DNA of 17,311 nucleotides from CAZBZG01 sp964496245 (GCA_964496245.1 CAZBZG010000077.1:1-17311), one strand, 5' to 3'. Counted from the first letter of the stretch, positions 5,168 to 12,874 are shown. Notes: generated by a model not told the origin, from the sequence alone. Made by a program: numbers and translations.

Positions 5168-8056
5168 CTATCCCAGCATCAGCGGTCGGCGCCACGCCTC
5201 CCGCAGGGCCCCCAGCGTCTCGTCCAACACCGGTCGGGTCTCGCCGGCGACGAAGAGCCGATCGGTCTGCGTCACCGCGCCGATCTTGGCGAAGGGCGGT
5301 TCGCATTCGAGCAGCACAGCCTCGAAGTCCGCCTCGTCCTTCTTGCGTACTTCCACCAGAAGCCGACTGTTCGATTCGCTGAAGAGCAGGGTCGGCACAT
5401 CCAGCGCATCGCCCCCGGGCACTTCGTTCAGCGAGAGATCCAGGCCCAGCTCGCCGGCAAAGGCCATCTCCGCAGCGGCCACGGCCAGCCCGCCTTCCGA
5501 ACAGTCGTGAATGGCGCGCGCCAGTCCGCGACGGGTCACCTCGGCCATGGCGCCGAACACCTTGCAGCCCAGCGCCGTGTCCACCCGGGGCACGTTCTGC
5601 CCCATCTCCCCGTAGTAGGCGGCCAGATGCGACCCCCCGAGTTCATCGCGCGTCAGCCCGACGAGGTAGATGCTGTTGCCCGCCTCCTTCACGTCCATGC
5701 TGACGACGCGCGCCAGATCGTCCAGTACGGCGATGGCGCTGATGAGCAGCGTGCCGGGGATGCAGATGGAGCCGTTGTCCGAGGCGAACTCGTTGTTCAG
5801 GGAGTCCTTGCCGCTGATGAACGGTACGCCGTACGCCTTGGCCACGTCATAGCACGCCTTGGCCGCGCGCACCAGTCCGCCGAGACGGTCCGGCTTGTCC
5901 GTGATACCCCAGCAGAAGTTGTCCAGGATCGCGCACCGGTCCAGCGTCCCGCCCACGGCGACGATGTTGCGCAGGGCCTCGTCGATCCCGGAAGCCGCCA
6001 TGTGGTACGGGTCGATGTCCGCGTACTTCGGGTTCATGCCGTTGGCCACGGCCAGGGCCTTCTGCGAACCGAGGACCGGTGCGATGACAGCCGCGTCGCC
6101 CGGGCCGTCGTGCTTGACGCCCACCAGAGGCTTGAGCACGGCGCCCGCCTGGACCTCGTGATCGTACTGCCGGATGACCCATTCCTTGGAGCAGACGTTC
6201 CACGCGCCGAGGAGTTCCTTGAGCTCGGCGCCGTAGTCGTCCTTTTCGGGCGGTGAGAAGGGCGGGGAGTCCGGCGGTTCCCAGACGGCCTCCCGTTCGA
6301 TCTGCGGAAAGCCTTCGTGCAGAAACTCCATGTCGAGCTCGCCCACGAGCACGTTTTCGTAGTGCAGCTTGAGCTTGCGATCGCCCACGAACCGGGCCAC
6401 TACCGAGAGTTCGACGTTTTCCTCCTCGGCCAGCGACTTGAGCTCCCGCAGGTGCTCGGGCCGCACGGCGATGACCATGCGTTCCTGGGCCTCGCTGATC
6501 CAGATCTCGGTGTAGGACAGGCCGGCATACTTGAGCGGCACCTCTTCGAGATCGACCTCTACCCCGCAGTCCTGGCCCATCTCGCCGAGGGCCGAGGAGA
6601 GGCCGCCGGCCCCGCAGTCGGTGATGCACGCGTACAGGCCCGCGTCCCGCGCCCGCATGAGGAAATCCAGCACTTTCTTTTCTTCGATGGGATTGCCGAT
6701 CTGCACGGCTCCCGAGGAAATGGTCTCCGAATCCTGGTCGAGTTCGACCGAGCTGAACGTAGCCCCGTGGATGCCGTCCCGGCCGGTGCGTCCCCCCACG
6801 AGCACGCCGAGCATGCCCGGTTCGGGCTTGCGCTTCCGGGCCATGTCCTTGGGCACGATGGCGACATTGCCGCAGAAGACAAGGGGGTTGCCCACGTACC
6901 GGTTGTCGAAATAGATGGCGCCGTTGGCCGTGGGAATGCCCATGCGGTTGCCGTAATCGCGCACGCCCCCCACCACCCCGCGCAGCACGCGGCGCGGATG
7001 GAGCGCGCCCTTGGGCACCTCGTCCGGCGGGAGGTCCGGCTCGCCGAAGCAGAAGACGTCGGTGTTCATCACGGCCTTGCCGCCGAGGCCCGTGCCGAGC
7101 GGATCCCGGATGACCCCGCCGATGCCCGTGCCCGCACCGCCGTAGGGCTCGATGGCGGACGGGTGGTTGTGCGTCTCGACCTTGAAGACCGCCCCCCGTT
7201 CGCCGTCGAAGTCGATCACCCCGGCATTGTCCACGAACACCGACCAGCACCACTCCTTGTCGAGCTCCTCGGTCACCCTGGCGATGGTGCTCTTGAGGAG
7301 ATTGTCGATGAACTCCTCCTGCCCGTTCTCCCGGTAGCGGATCCGGCCCCGCAGGGTCTTGTGCACGCAGTGTTCGCTCCAGGTCTGTGCGAGGGTCTCG
7401 AGCTCGACATCCGTGGGCGCGCGGCCGAGCCGTTCGAAGTACGCCTGCACGGCCTGCATCTCGGCCAGGGAGAGGTAGAGCTGCCCCTTGGTCGAGAGGC
7501 GCGTCAGTTCCTCCGCGTCGAGCCCGGCGAGCGGAATCTCGCGCCGCTCGAGCTCGTACTCATGGTGCTTCGGCTTTCGGGGCGGAATGTCCTTGTTGAC
7601 CGCCACCTCCTCGATCACCTCGTTGGCCAGAATCTTGAGGGCCGCCTCCTCGAGTCTGCGCGCCGGGATATCCCCGGTCACGATGTATTTCTTGGCAGTG
7701 CTCACCCACTCCACGCCCAACCCGAGATCCCGGATCCCCTTCCCGATCGAGGCGGCTGTCGGCTCCATGACCCCGGGCCGACGGACGATCTCGATGGTGG
7801 TCTCCTCGGCGCCGTGGGCCGGCAGCACGGGCGCGTTGATGGCAAACATCTCGACCACCGGATCGGTCAGGAACTCCCGTGCGATGCGACTGGCCTTGCG
7901 GGGGGAGAGCTTGCCGGAGAAGGTGGTGACGCGCACCGACCGGACCTGCTGGGCCTTGACCAGGCCGTAGTCCATGAATTCCTGGAGCACGCCGCGGCCT
8001 TCGGCATCGAGCAGACTGTCCCGGCTGGTCACTTCCACGCGATACAGGCTTGGCAC
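5168..8056 (-). CDS. purL: Phosphoribosylformylglycinamidine synthase with two N-terminal PurS-like domains
   Basis: The 962-residue protein catalyses the ATP-dependent amidination of FGAR, step 4 of purine synthesis. Two PurS-like repeats form the N terminus: about 5-73, and about 87-153 with TIEIVRRPGVMEP. A linker and helical segment follows (about 178-225), then the catalytic histidine H229 in TWSEHC, and FKVETHNHPSAIEPYGGAGTG at about 291-311 for ATP and metal. Paired AIRS-type halves fill the rest, including GKDSLNNE and DCSEGGLAVAAAEMAFAG. It is much longer than the small PurL (about 740) that works with a separate PurS, and shorter than the 1300-residue proteobacterial enzyme that also includes the glutaminase. 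The start chosen is GTG at 8056, with GGAGA 6 nt upstream. A GTG at 8098 is in frame but lies upstream of the transcription start expected from the promoter. Confidence 0.96.
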   Translation of the reverse strand: MPSLYRVEVTSRDSLLDAEGRGVLQEFMDYGLVKAQQVRSVRVTTFSGKLSPRKASRIAREFLTDPVVEMFAINAPVLPAHGAEETTIEIVRRPGVMEPTAASIGKGIRDLGLGVEWVSTAKKYIVTGDIPARRLEEAALKILANEVIEEVAVNKDIPPRKPKHHEYELERREIPLAGLDAEELTRLSTKGQLYLSLAEMQAVQAYFERLGRAPTDVELETLAQTWSEHCVHKTLRGRIRYRENGQEEFIDNLLKSTIARVTEELDKEWCWSVFVDNAGVIDFDGERGAVFKVETHNHPSAIEPYGGAGTGIGGVIRDPLGTGLGGKAVMNTDVFCFGEPDLPPDEVPKGALHPRRVLRGVVGGVRDYGNRMGIPTANGAIYFDNRYVGNPLVFCGNVAIVPKDMARKRKPEPGMLGVLVGGRTGRDGIHGATFSSVELDQDSETISSGAVQIGNPIEEKKVLDFLMRARDAGLYACITDCGAGGLSSALGEMGQDCGVEVDLEEVPLKYAGLSYTEIWISEAQERMVIAVRPEHLRELKSLAEEENVELSVVARFVGDRKLKLHYENVLVGELDMEFLHEGFPQIEREAVWEPPDSPPFSPPEKDDYGAELKELLGAWNVCSKEWVIRQYDHEVQAGAVLKPLVGVKHDGPGDAAVIAPVLGSQKALAVANGMNPKYADIDPYHMAASGIDEALRNIVAVGGTLDRCAILDNFCWGITDKPDRLGGLVRAAKACYDVAKAYGVPFISGKDSLNNEFASDNGSICIPGTLLISAIAVLDDLARVVSMDVKEAGNSIYLVGLTRDELGGSHLAAYYGEMGQNVPRVDTALGCKVFGAMAEVTRRGLARAIHDCSEGGLAVAAAEMAFAGELGLDLSLNEVPGGDALDVPTLLFSESNSRLLVEVRKKDEADFEAVLLECEPPFAKIGAVTQTDRLFVAGETRPVLDETLGALREAWRRPLMLG

Positions 8057-8062
8057 AGGGTG

Positions 8063-8067
8063 TCTCC
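8063..8067 (-). promoter_or_regulatory. Ribosome binding site of purL
   Basis: GGAGA on the minus strand, 6 nt before GTG 8056. It fixes the start of purL at a GTG rather than the further-upstream GTG at 8098. Confidence 0.65.
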
Positions 8068-8100
8068 ACGGCGCAGCAGGCTGAGCGGACGAAAGCACTG

Positions 8101-8129
8101 ATTCTCATGGTTTTCAGCGAGGCTGTCAA
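8101..8129 (-). promoter_or_regulatory. Sigma-70-type promoter of the purL operon
   Basis: A perfect TTGACA -35 box (8129-8124) is followed after exactly 17 bp by GAGAAT (8106-8101), four of six matches to the -10 consensus. Transcription would start near 8094, giving an untranslated leader of about 38 nt before the GTG at 8056. No purine riboswitch fits in so short a leader. Confidence 0.6.
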
Positions 8130-8202
8130 CCCAATTCGGGCGGGCGCCGGACATCCGAAGGGGGACGGGACGACCCCCGGCGCCGCCCCCTGGCCCCGGG
8201 GG

Positions 8203-8296
8203 CCTACGCAGCAGCCTTCCTGGGAACGCCGAGCTCCAGCGCGGCACCGCAGTCTGCTTGGCCGAACCGGAGCTCGCCGGTTTTCGCTTGCGTAGG
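8203..8296. repeat. Nested inverted repeats in the purL-sulfatase intergenic region
   Basis: The outer arms CCTACGCA (8203-8210) and TGCGTAGG (8289-8296) are perfect. Inside them lie CGAGCTCC (8230-8237) and GGAGCTCG (8269-8276), also perfect. The inner match is less surprising because GAGCTC is itself palindromic. The element lies 60 bp before the sulfatase start and could be a leader structure or an operator. The rest of 8130-8356 holds GC-rich short palindromes around 8174-8203 and no convincing gene. Confidence 0.4.
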
Positions 8297-8356
8297 ACAC
8301 GAACCCGCGTATGCCTGGAACCCGTCCGACACGCATCCACCGACCAGGAGACCCCC

Positions 8357-9757
8357 ATGGCCAAGCGACCCAACATCCTCATCCTCATGACCGACCAGCA
8401 GCGGGGCGACTGCCTCTCCTGCGCCGGGCATCCCACGGTGCAAACCCCGAACATGGACCGCCTGGCAGCCGAAGGCGTACGCTTCACGCGCTTCACGACC
8501 TCGAGCCCGGTCTGCATGCCGGCCCGCAGCACGTTCGCTTCCGGCCTCTATTGCCACAATCACGGCCAGTGGGCCAACTACGGGTGCCTGCCTGAAACCA
8601 CGGACACCTATATGAAGCGCCTGCGCGACACAGGCTACCGCACCTGCCACATCGGCAAGTCCCACCTCTACCCGCACAAGGGCGAACACCTGAGCGACCG
8701 CCTGCCCTACATGCACGCCCTGGGCTTCCAGGACGTGCGCGAGAACACCGGCCCCTGGGCCACGGTCAAGACCGATTCGATCATGACCGACCACTGGCGG
8801 GCCCTGGGCATCTGCGAACGCTTCCGCGCGGACTACAAGAAACGCCGCGAGGCCGGCAGCGTGGACGCTGTCTGGCCCAGCCCCATGCCCGAGGGCGAGA
8901 CGATCGACGATTTCGTGGGCCGCACGGCCGTCGACTACCTCGGGGCCTACGACCGGGACGAACCGTTCTGCGTGTTCGTCGGCTTCGGCGGCCCGCACGA
9001 ACCCTGGGACCCGCCCGCCTCCTGGGCCGAGAAGTACGACGGCACCCAACCGGCCGCTCCCCTGCCCGCGCCCGAGTCCCCGGGCTGGCTCTCCCCGGAA
9101 GCCCGCGCTTACGAAGCGGACATCACCGGCAAGGTCCAAGCCTCTCCCGAGCGCGCGCGCACCATCCAGCAGCTCTACTTCGCCAAGATCAGCCACGTGG
9201 ACGCGTGGTTCGGACGGATCTTCGAGACGTTGGAGCAGCGCGGCGTCCTGGATGACACGCTGATTCTCTTCTGGTCCGACCACGGCGAGCGACTCTGCGA
9301 CCGCGGGGGGCTCTTCAAGTCGGTCTTCTACGAGGAAGCCGCGCGAGTGCCGTTCATCCTCCGCACGCCCGACCGGACGAACGCCGGGCAGACGGCAGAC
9401 GGCCTCTGCGGAACGGCCGACGCCTTCCCCACGCTCCTCGCCGCCGCCGGGTGCGAGCCCGCCCCCAGCTTCGGCCGCCCGCTCCTCGAAGCGGCCCAGG
9501 ATCCCGGCGCCGCCATCCACGACGCTGTCCTGAGCGAGATCGAATGGGGCGGCCGGCAGTTCACCCTGATCCGCGACGAGACCCACAAACTGGTGGTGGA
9601 CGGCGACGGGAATGCCGTGCAGCTGTTCGACATGGAAGCCGACCCGCAGGAACGGACCAATCTCGCGGGCCGCGAAGACACGGAAGCCGTCGAAGCCCGT
9701 TTGCGCGACCACCTCCTGCGCTTGCGGCTCGCCACCGACCGGACGCAGAAGGATTGA
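8357..9757 (+). CDS. Sulfatase (type I, cysteine-type formylglycine enzyme), no signal peptide
   Basis: The 466-residue product belongs to the type I sulfatase family in the alkaline phosphatase superfamily and should hydrolyse a sulfate ester. The N terminus RPNILILMTDQQRGD carries metal ligand D13. C53 in SSPVCMPARSTFASG is the residue that must be oxidised to formylglycine, and the CxPxR rule is kept. Other active-site residues are K101 and H103 in IGKSHL, H214 in GGPHEPWDPP, and D308-H309 in FWSDHGE. AGGAG lies 6 nt before the ATG at 8357. The protein starts straight into the catalytic domain without a signal peptide, unlike many exported sulfatases, so it probably acts on imported substrate. 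No formylglycine-generating enzyme or anSME is in the window. The GH106-like hydrolase follows after 150 bp. The exact sulfated substrate cannot be told. Confidence 0.95.
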   Translation: MAKRPNILILMTDQQRGDCLSCAGHPTVQTPNMDRLAAEGVRFTRFTTSSPVCMPARSTFASGLYCHNHGQWANYGCLPETTDTYMKRLRDTGYRTCHIGKSHLYPHKGEHLSDRLPYMHALGFQDVRENTGPWATVKTDSIMTDHWRALGICERFRADYKKRREAGSVDAVWPSPMPEGETIDDFVGRTAVDYLGAYDRDEPFCVFVGFGGPHEPWDPPASWAEKYDGTQPAAPLPAPESPGWLSPEARAYEADITGKVQASPERARTIQQLYFAKISHVDAWFGRIFETLEQRGVLDDTLILFWSDHGERLCDRGGLFKSVFYEEAARVPFILRTPDRTNAGQTADGLCGTADAFPTLLAAAGCEPAPSFGRPLLEAAQDPGAAIHDAVLSEIEWGGRQFTLIRDETHKLVVDGDGNAVQLFDMEADPQERTNLAGREDTEAVEARLRDHLLRLRLATDRTQKD

Positions 9758-9790
9758 CCGAACGGCCTGCTTTCGCCTCGAACGCCGGGG

Positions 9791-9819
9791 TTGTGCGATC
9801 GCCTCGGCCGCGGTATCGT
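9791..9819 (+). promoter_or_regulatory. Possible weak promoter before the GH106-like gene
   Basis: TTGTGC (9791-9796) and TATCGT (9814-9819) are 17 bp apart. They match 3 and 4 of 6 consensus bases, little better than chance in an intergenic stretch. The gene may equally be read through from the sulfatase. Confidence 0.2.
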
Positions 9820-9849
9820 AGAGAACCACGCGCAAGCCGCCTGCTGCAC

Positions 9850-9871
9850 CGCCGCCTGCGGGGCAGCGGCG
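9850..9871 (+). other. GC-rich hairpin between the sulfatase and GH106-like genes
   Basis: CGCCGCCTGC pairs with GCAGCGGCG across a tight G-only loop, with one bulged base. GCCGCCTGC is also repeated directly at 9836-9844 and 9851-9859, so two alternative pairings exist with the same right arm. There is no T-run. It could slow or attenuate transcription into the downstream gene, or protect the upstream message. Confidence 0.4.
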
Positions 9872-9907
9872 CACGGCGCGCGGTCGCGACTTTGTAGAGG
9901 GCATCGA

Positions 9908-12337
9908 ATGGCTCGCGCACGACCCACCGACTGGCCGCTGCCGACCGCTGAGAGCCGTCCGTGGACGCGCTGGTGGTGGCTGGGCTCGGCCGTGGACAAG
10001 GCGACCCTCACGCAACTCCTCGAAACCTATGCCAAGGCGGGCCTCGGCGGGGTCGAAGTGACCAGCATCTACGGCGTGCAGGGCGAGGCGCATCGGAACA
10101 TCGACTACCTCTCGTCCGCGTGGATCGAGACGGTTCGGCACACCATCGCGGAAGCCCACCGCCTGGGCATGCAGGTCGACCTGCCGCCCGGCAGCGGCTG
10201 GCGCATGGGCGGTCCGTTCATTACGGACAAGGCAGCTGCCGCAAAGCTGCACATCGAGAAATCCGACACCACGCGCCGTCTCACGGCCGAGGTCCGGCCG
10301 TCGGGCGAGCCGGTCAAGCGCGCCGGCCCCGGCGGAGCGGGGAGAGCCTTCAACCCCTTCAGCCGGCGGTCCCTGCAGGCGGTCATCGACTTCTACACAC
10401 CGCACTTCAGAGACCTCGACATCCGGGCGCAGTTCCACGATTCGTGGGAGTATGCCTCAAACGCCTGCCCGGAGCTCTTCGATTGCTTCCGCGAGCGGCG
10501 CGGGTACGACCTGGAGGCGCATCTCGCCGCGCTGGCCGGTCAAGGCGATTCCGACGAACACGCGCGCGTCACGTACGACGTGCAGCGCACGCTGGCCGAA
10601 CTCGCGCTCGAAGCGTTCATCGTGCCGTGGACCGCGTGGTGCCACAGCCTGGGCCAGCAGAGCCGCAACCAGGCCCACGGCTCGCCCGGCAACCTCCTCG
10701 ACCTCTACGCGGCCGCCGACATTCCGGAGACCGAGGTCTTCCGCAACGTCACGCCCGATACGCCCCTCATGAGCAAGTTCGCCTCCTCCGCCGCGCACGT
10801 GGCAGGCCGGCGCCTGACGTCGTCCGAGACCGCGACCTGGCTCGGCGAGCACTTCCACGTCTCGCTCGCGGACATCAAACAGCTCGCGGACAACCTGTTC
10901 GTTGCGGGCATCAACCACCACGTATATCACGGCACCGCCTACTCGCCCCCGGACGTGGAGTGGCCGGGCTGGCTCTTCTACGCCTCGACCCAACTCAACC
11001 CGCAGAACCCGATCTGGCGCGACCTCCCCACGCTCAACGCGTACGTCACGCGCTGCCAGTCGATCCTGCAGGCGGGGACGCCGGACAACGACCTGCTCGT
11101 CTACTTTCCCGTGCACGACGTGCTCCACGATCCCGCGCGCGAGCTCGCCACCCACCTGGCGATCGGCGGGACTTGGTTCAAGGAACTGGCAGCAACGGAT
11201 ACGTTCCGCCAGCTCTGGCAGCGCGGCTATGCATTCGACTACATCTCGGACCGCCAGATTGCAGAGATTCGGATCGCCGGCGACCGGCTCGTGACGCCGG
11301 GGGCATCGTACCAGGCCATCGTGGTGCCGCCCTGTACATTCCTGCCGGTGGAGACGCTCGCGCATCTTTCCCGTCTCTCCGGACAGGGCGCGCACGTCGT
11401 GTTCGTCTCCCCCGCGCCCGGGGACGTGCCCGGCTGGGCGAACCTGGACGAACGCCGCAAGCGCTTCCAGGACCTGATGGCGCAGGTGACCCCTTGCGCA
11501 GACCTCGCGGCCGCGCTCGCAGACATCGGGATCGAGCGCGAACGCCTCGCAGACGTGCCCGGCTTCGCCTGCATCCGCCGCCGGCACGATGCCGGCCGCC
11601 ACTACTTCATCGTGAACGAGGGCGAAGACGCGAAGGACGAGTGGGTGCCGCTGGCCAATGGCTTCGACTCTGTTCTGATCATGGATCCCATGTCCGGGCA
11701 GACCGGGTTGGCCCGGACGCGCGGGGACTCGCCGTGCGAGGTCCGTCTCCAGCTCGCGCCCGGCGCGTCCTGCGTTCTAGGCACGTTCGACGAACCGCTG
11801 ACCGGCGCGCCCGCCTGGCCCTATGCGGAACCGTGCGGACCAGCCCAGGAACTCCAGGGCGTGTGGCAGGTCGAGTTCCTCTCCGGCGGACCGGAGCTGC
11901 CGCCGTCGTTTCAGACCGAGCAGCTCGCCTCCTGGACCGCGACGAGCGAGGCAGCCGAACGGTTCGCAGGCACGGCCCGGTATGGCCTCGCGTTCGACGC
12001 GCCCGGCCGGGCCGAGGCCTGGCAGCTCGCCCTGGGCGACGTGCGCGCGAGCGCGCGCGTGCGCCTGAACGGCCGGGACGTGGCCACCCTGATCGGGCCG
12101 TCCTTCACGACCACGCTGCGGGAGCTCGAGCCCACCGGCAACGTGCTCGAGGTCGAGGTCACCAATCTCGCAGCCAACCGGATCCGGGACCTCGACCGCC
12201 GCGGCGTGGCATGGAGAGTCTTCGAGGACATCAACTTCGTGAGCCGGCAGTACGGACCCTTCGACGCTGCGGACTGGCCGGTGCTGCCGTCCGGGCTTCT
12301 GGGACCGGTCCGGCTCGCGCCCCTGAAGAACGCGTGA
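9908..12337 (+). CDS. GH106-like glycoside hydrolase (alpha-L-rhamnosidase family)
   Basis: The 809-residue product resembles the GH106 alpha-L-rhamnosidase family. It has the opening TRWWWLGSAVDKATL (20-34) with KAGLGGVEV, DLPPGSGWRMGGP (91-103), FHDSWEY (176-182), SSETATWLGEHFHVSLADIKQLAD (305-328), and GINHHVYHGTAYSPP (334-348). The block TPDNDLLVYFPVHD (391-404) leads into a middle domain, and the last 150 residues look like a galactose-binding/GH2-type jelly roll. It is shorter than typical exported members, has no signal peptide, and so is probably cytoplasmic. The ATG at 9908 follows AGAGGG by 6 nt; upstream in-frame sequence shows no family similarity. It lies downstream of a sulfatase and 46 bp before a UROD-family remnant. 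Rhamnosidase activity is inferred from family resemblance; related family members with other sugar specificity remain possible. Confidence 0.87.
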   Translation: MARARPTDWPLPTAESRPWTRWWWLGSAVDKATLTQLLETYAKAGLGGVEVTSIYGVQGEAHRNIDYLSSAWIETVRHTIAEAHRLGMQVDLPPGSGWRMGGPFITDKAAAAKLHIEKSDTTRRLTAEVRPSGEPVKRAGPGGAGRAFNPFSRRSLQAVIDFYTPHFRDLDIRAQFHDSWEYASNACPELFDCFRERRGYDLEAHLAALAGQGDSDEHARVTYDVQRTLAELALEAFIVPWTAWCHSLGQQSRNQAHGSPGNLLDLYAAADIPETEVFRNVTPDTPLMSKFASSAAHVAGRRLTSSETATWLGEHFHVSLADIKQLADNLFVAGINHHVYHGTAYSPPDVEWPGWLFYASTQLNPQNPIWRDLPTLNAYVTRCQSILQAGTPDNDLLVYFPVHDVLHDPARELATHLAIGGTWFKELAATDTFRQLWQRGYAFDYISDRQIAEIRIAGDRLVTPGASYQAIVVPPCTFLPVETLAHLSRLSGQGAHVVFVSPAPGDVPGWANLDERRKRFQDLMAQVTPCADLAAALADIGIERERLADVPGFACIRRRHDAGRHYFIVNEGEDAKDEWVPLANGFDSVLIMDPMSGQTGLARTRGDSPCEVRLQLAPGASCVLGTFDEPLTGAPAWPYAEPCGPAQELQGVWQVEFLSGGPELPPSFQTEQLASWTATSEAAERFAGTARYGLAFDAPGRAEAWQLALGDVRASARVRLNGRDVATLIGPSFTTTLRELEPTGNVLEVEVTNLAANRIRDLDRRGVAWRVFEDINFVSRQYGPFDAADWPVLPSGLLGPVRLAPLKNA

Positions 12338-12383
12338 CCCCCTGACAGCGGACCGTTTGCCTGCAGATACGGGAGACCTACGC

Positions 12384-12595
12384 ATGAACAGCCGCGAGCG
12401 CATCCGCGCCATCATCGCCGGCCAAGACGCGGACCGCTGCGGGTTCTGATCTGCGGGCCGGAGCAGTTCGACCGGTTCATCATGCCCTGGTTCGCGCGCT
12501 TCACCGACCAGGCCCACGCGCACGGCTACCAGGCGCTGCTCCACTCCTGCGGCGCCATCCACAAGGTGATCGAACGCCTGATCGACGCGGGCGTG
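12384..12595 (+). pseudogene. Remnant of a uroporphyrinogen-decarboxylase-family gene (internal deletion)
   Basis: A good start (GGGAG 8 nt before ATG 12384) opens MNSRERIRAIIAGQDADRCGF, the typical N terminus of UROD/MtaA-like methyltransferase proteins, then stops at TGA 12447-12449. Another reading frame picks up at once with CGPEQFDRFIMPWFARFTDQ, followed by AHGYQALLHSCGAIHKVIERLIDAGV to 12595. This is the conserved middle-to-late part of the same family, including its HSCG motif. Roughly 150-200 residues between the two blocks, and all of the C terminus, are missing, so the gene has an out-of-frame internal deletion plus a 3' truncation. Members of this family outside heme synthesis often sit beside sugar-degradation genes, as here. 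The function of the intact ancestor is not known. Confidence 0.88.
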
Positions 12596-12800
12596 GCAGT
12601 TCCATTGGCACGAAGATCGGGAGGCGATATGGATTTCCCCACGCGCAATCGGCATCTTGATCAAGGACTCATGAACACGTATCGTGTTTCCAGATTCGCT
12701 CGCAGATTCCCTGTCCCCGGATTCCCCCGTTATACGATGCGCCCCCCTCCCATTGTCGGATCTGAATCGGAGAGGGGCTCGATCTTTGCGCGAGGACGTC

Positions 12801-12822
12801 CCTGTTCTGCCCCTGTTCTGCC
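12801..12822. repeat. Tandem duplication of an 11-mer
   Basis: CCTGTTCTGCC occurs twice without a spacer at 12801-12811 and 12812-12822. Two perfect copies only; replication slippage is a sufficient explanation. Confidence 0.6.
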
Positions 12823-12824
12823 CG

Positions 12825-12849
12825 CGCCTCTGCGCCCCTGCGGGAGGCG
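12825..12849 (-). terminator. Possible terminator hairpin after the oxidoreductase gene
   Basis: CGCCTC (12825-12830) pairs with GAGGCG (12844-12849) around a 13-nt loop, 25 nt beyond the minus-strand stop codon. A second stem, GTGGGG/CCCCAC at 12866-12883, spans the stop codon itself. Neither is followed by a U-tract, so intrinsic termination is doubtful. Confidence 0.25.
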
Positions 12850-12874
12850 GAGCGCAGCCAGTCGCGTGGGGCGC

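Larger units (their letters stand above)
12596..12874. other. Non-coding junction with lower GC, tandem repeat and hairpins
   Basis: From about 12600 to 12780 the base composition is visibly more AT-rich than anywhere else in the window, and no reading frame there looks like a protein I recognise. GATTC recurs at 12693, 12705 and 12720. At 12801-12822 the 11-mer CCTGTTCTGCC occurs twice in tandem. The stretch starts exactly where similarity to the UROD family ends, so it probably replaced the 3' end of that gene. Confidence 0.5.

Noticed and set aside
2055..5510. Very long open frame (1151 codons) on the plus strand
   Set aside because: It lies antisense to pyrF, accA, the kinase, purQ and part of purL, all of which have clear family motifs. 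Long antisense frames are expected when third codon positions are G or C.
6317..8101. 594-codon open frame on the plus strand
   Set aside because: Exact antisense of purL; His-, Val- and Asp-rich shadow translation.
8204..10438. 744-codon open frame on the minus strand
   Set aside because: Antisense to the sulfatase and the start of the GH106-like gene, with no domain-like motif. Its C-terminal part falls in the intergenic inverted repeats.
9961..12345. 794-codon frame on the plus strand overlapping the GH106-like gene
   Set aside because: The +2 frame of the same DNA, very rich in Arg, Ala, Gly and Pro with no motifs. The GH106 blocks lie in the other frame.
12624..12700. Possible small gene starting at ATG 12629 with GGGAGG 4 nt upstream
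   Set aside because: The start context is attractive, but the frame has no stop before the antisense of the next gene, shows no motif, and two other frames across the same bases look equally plausible.
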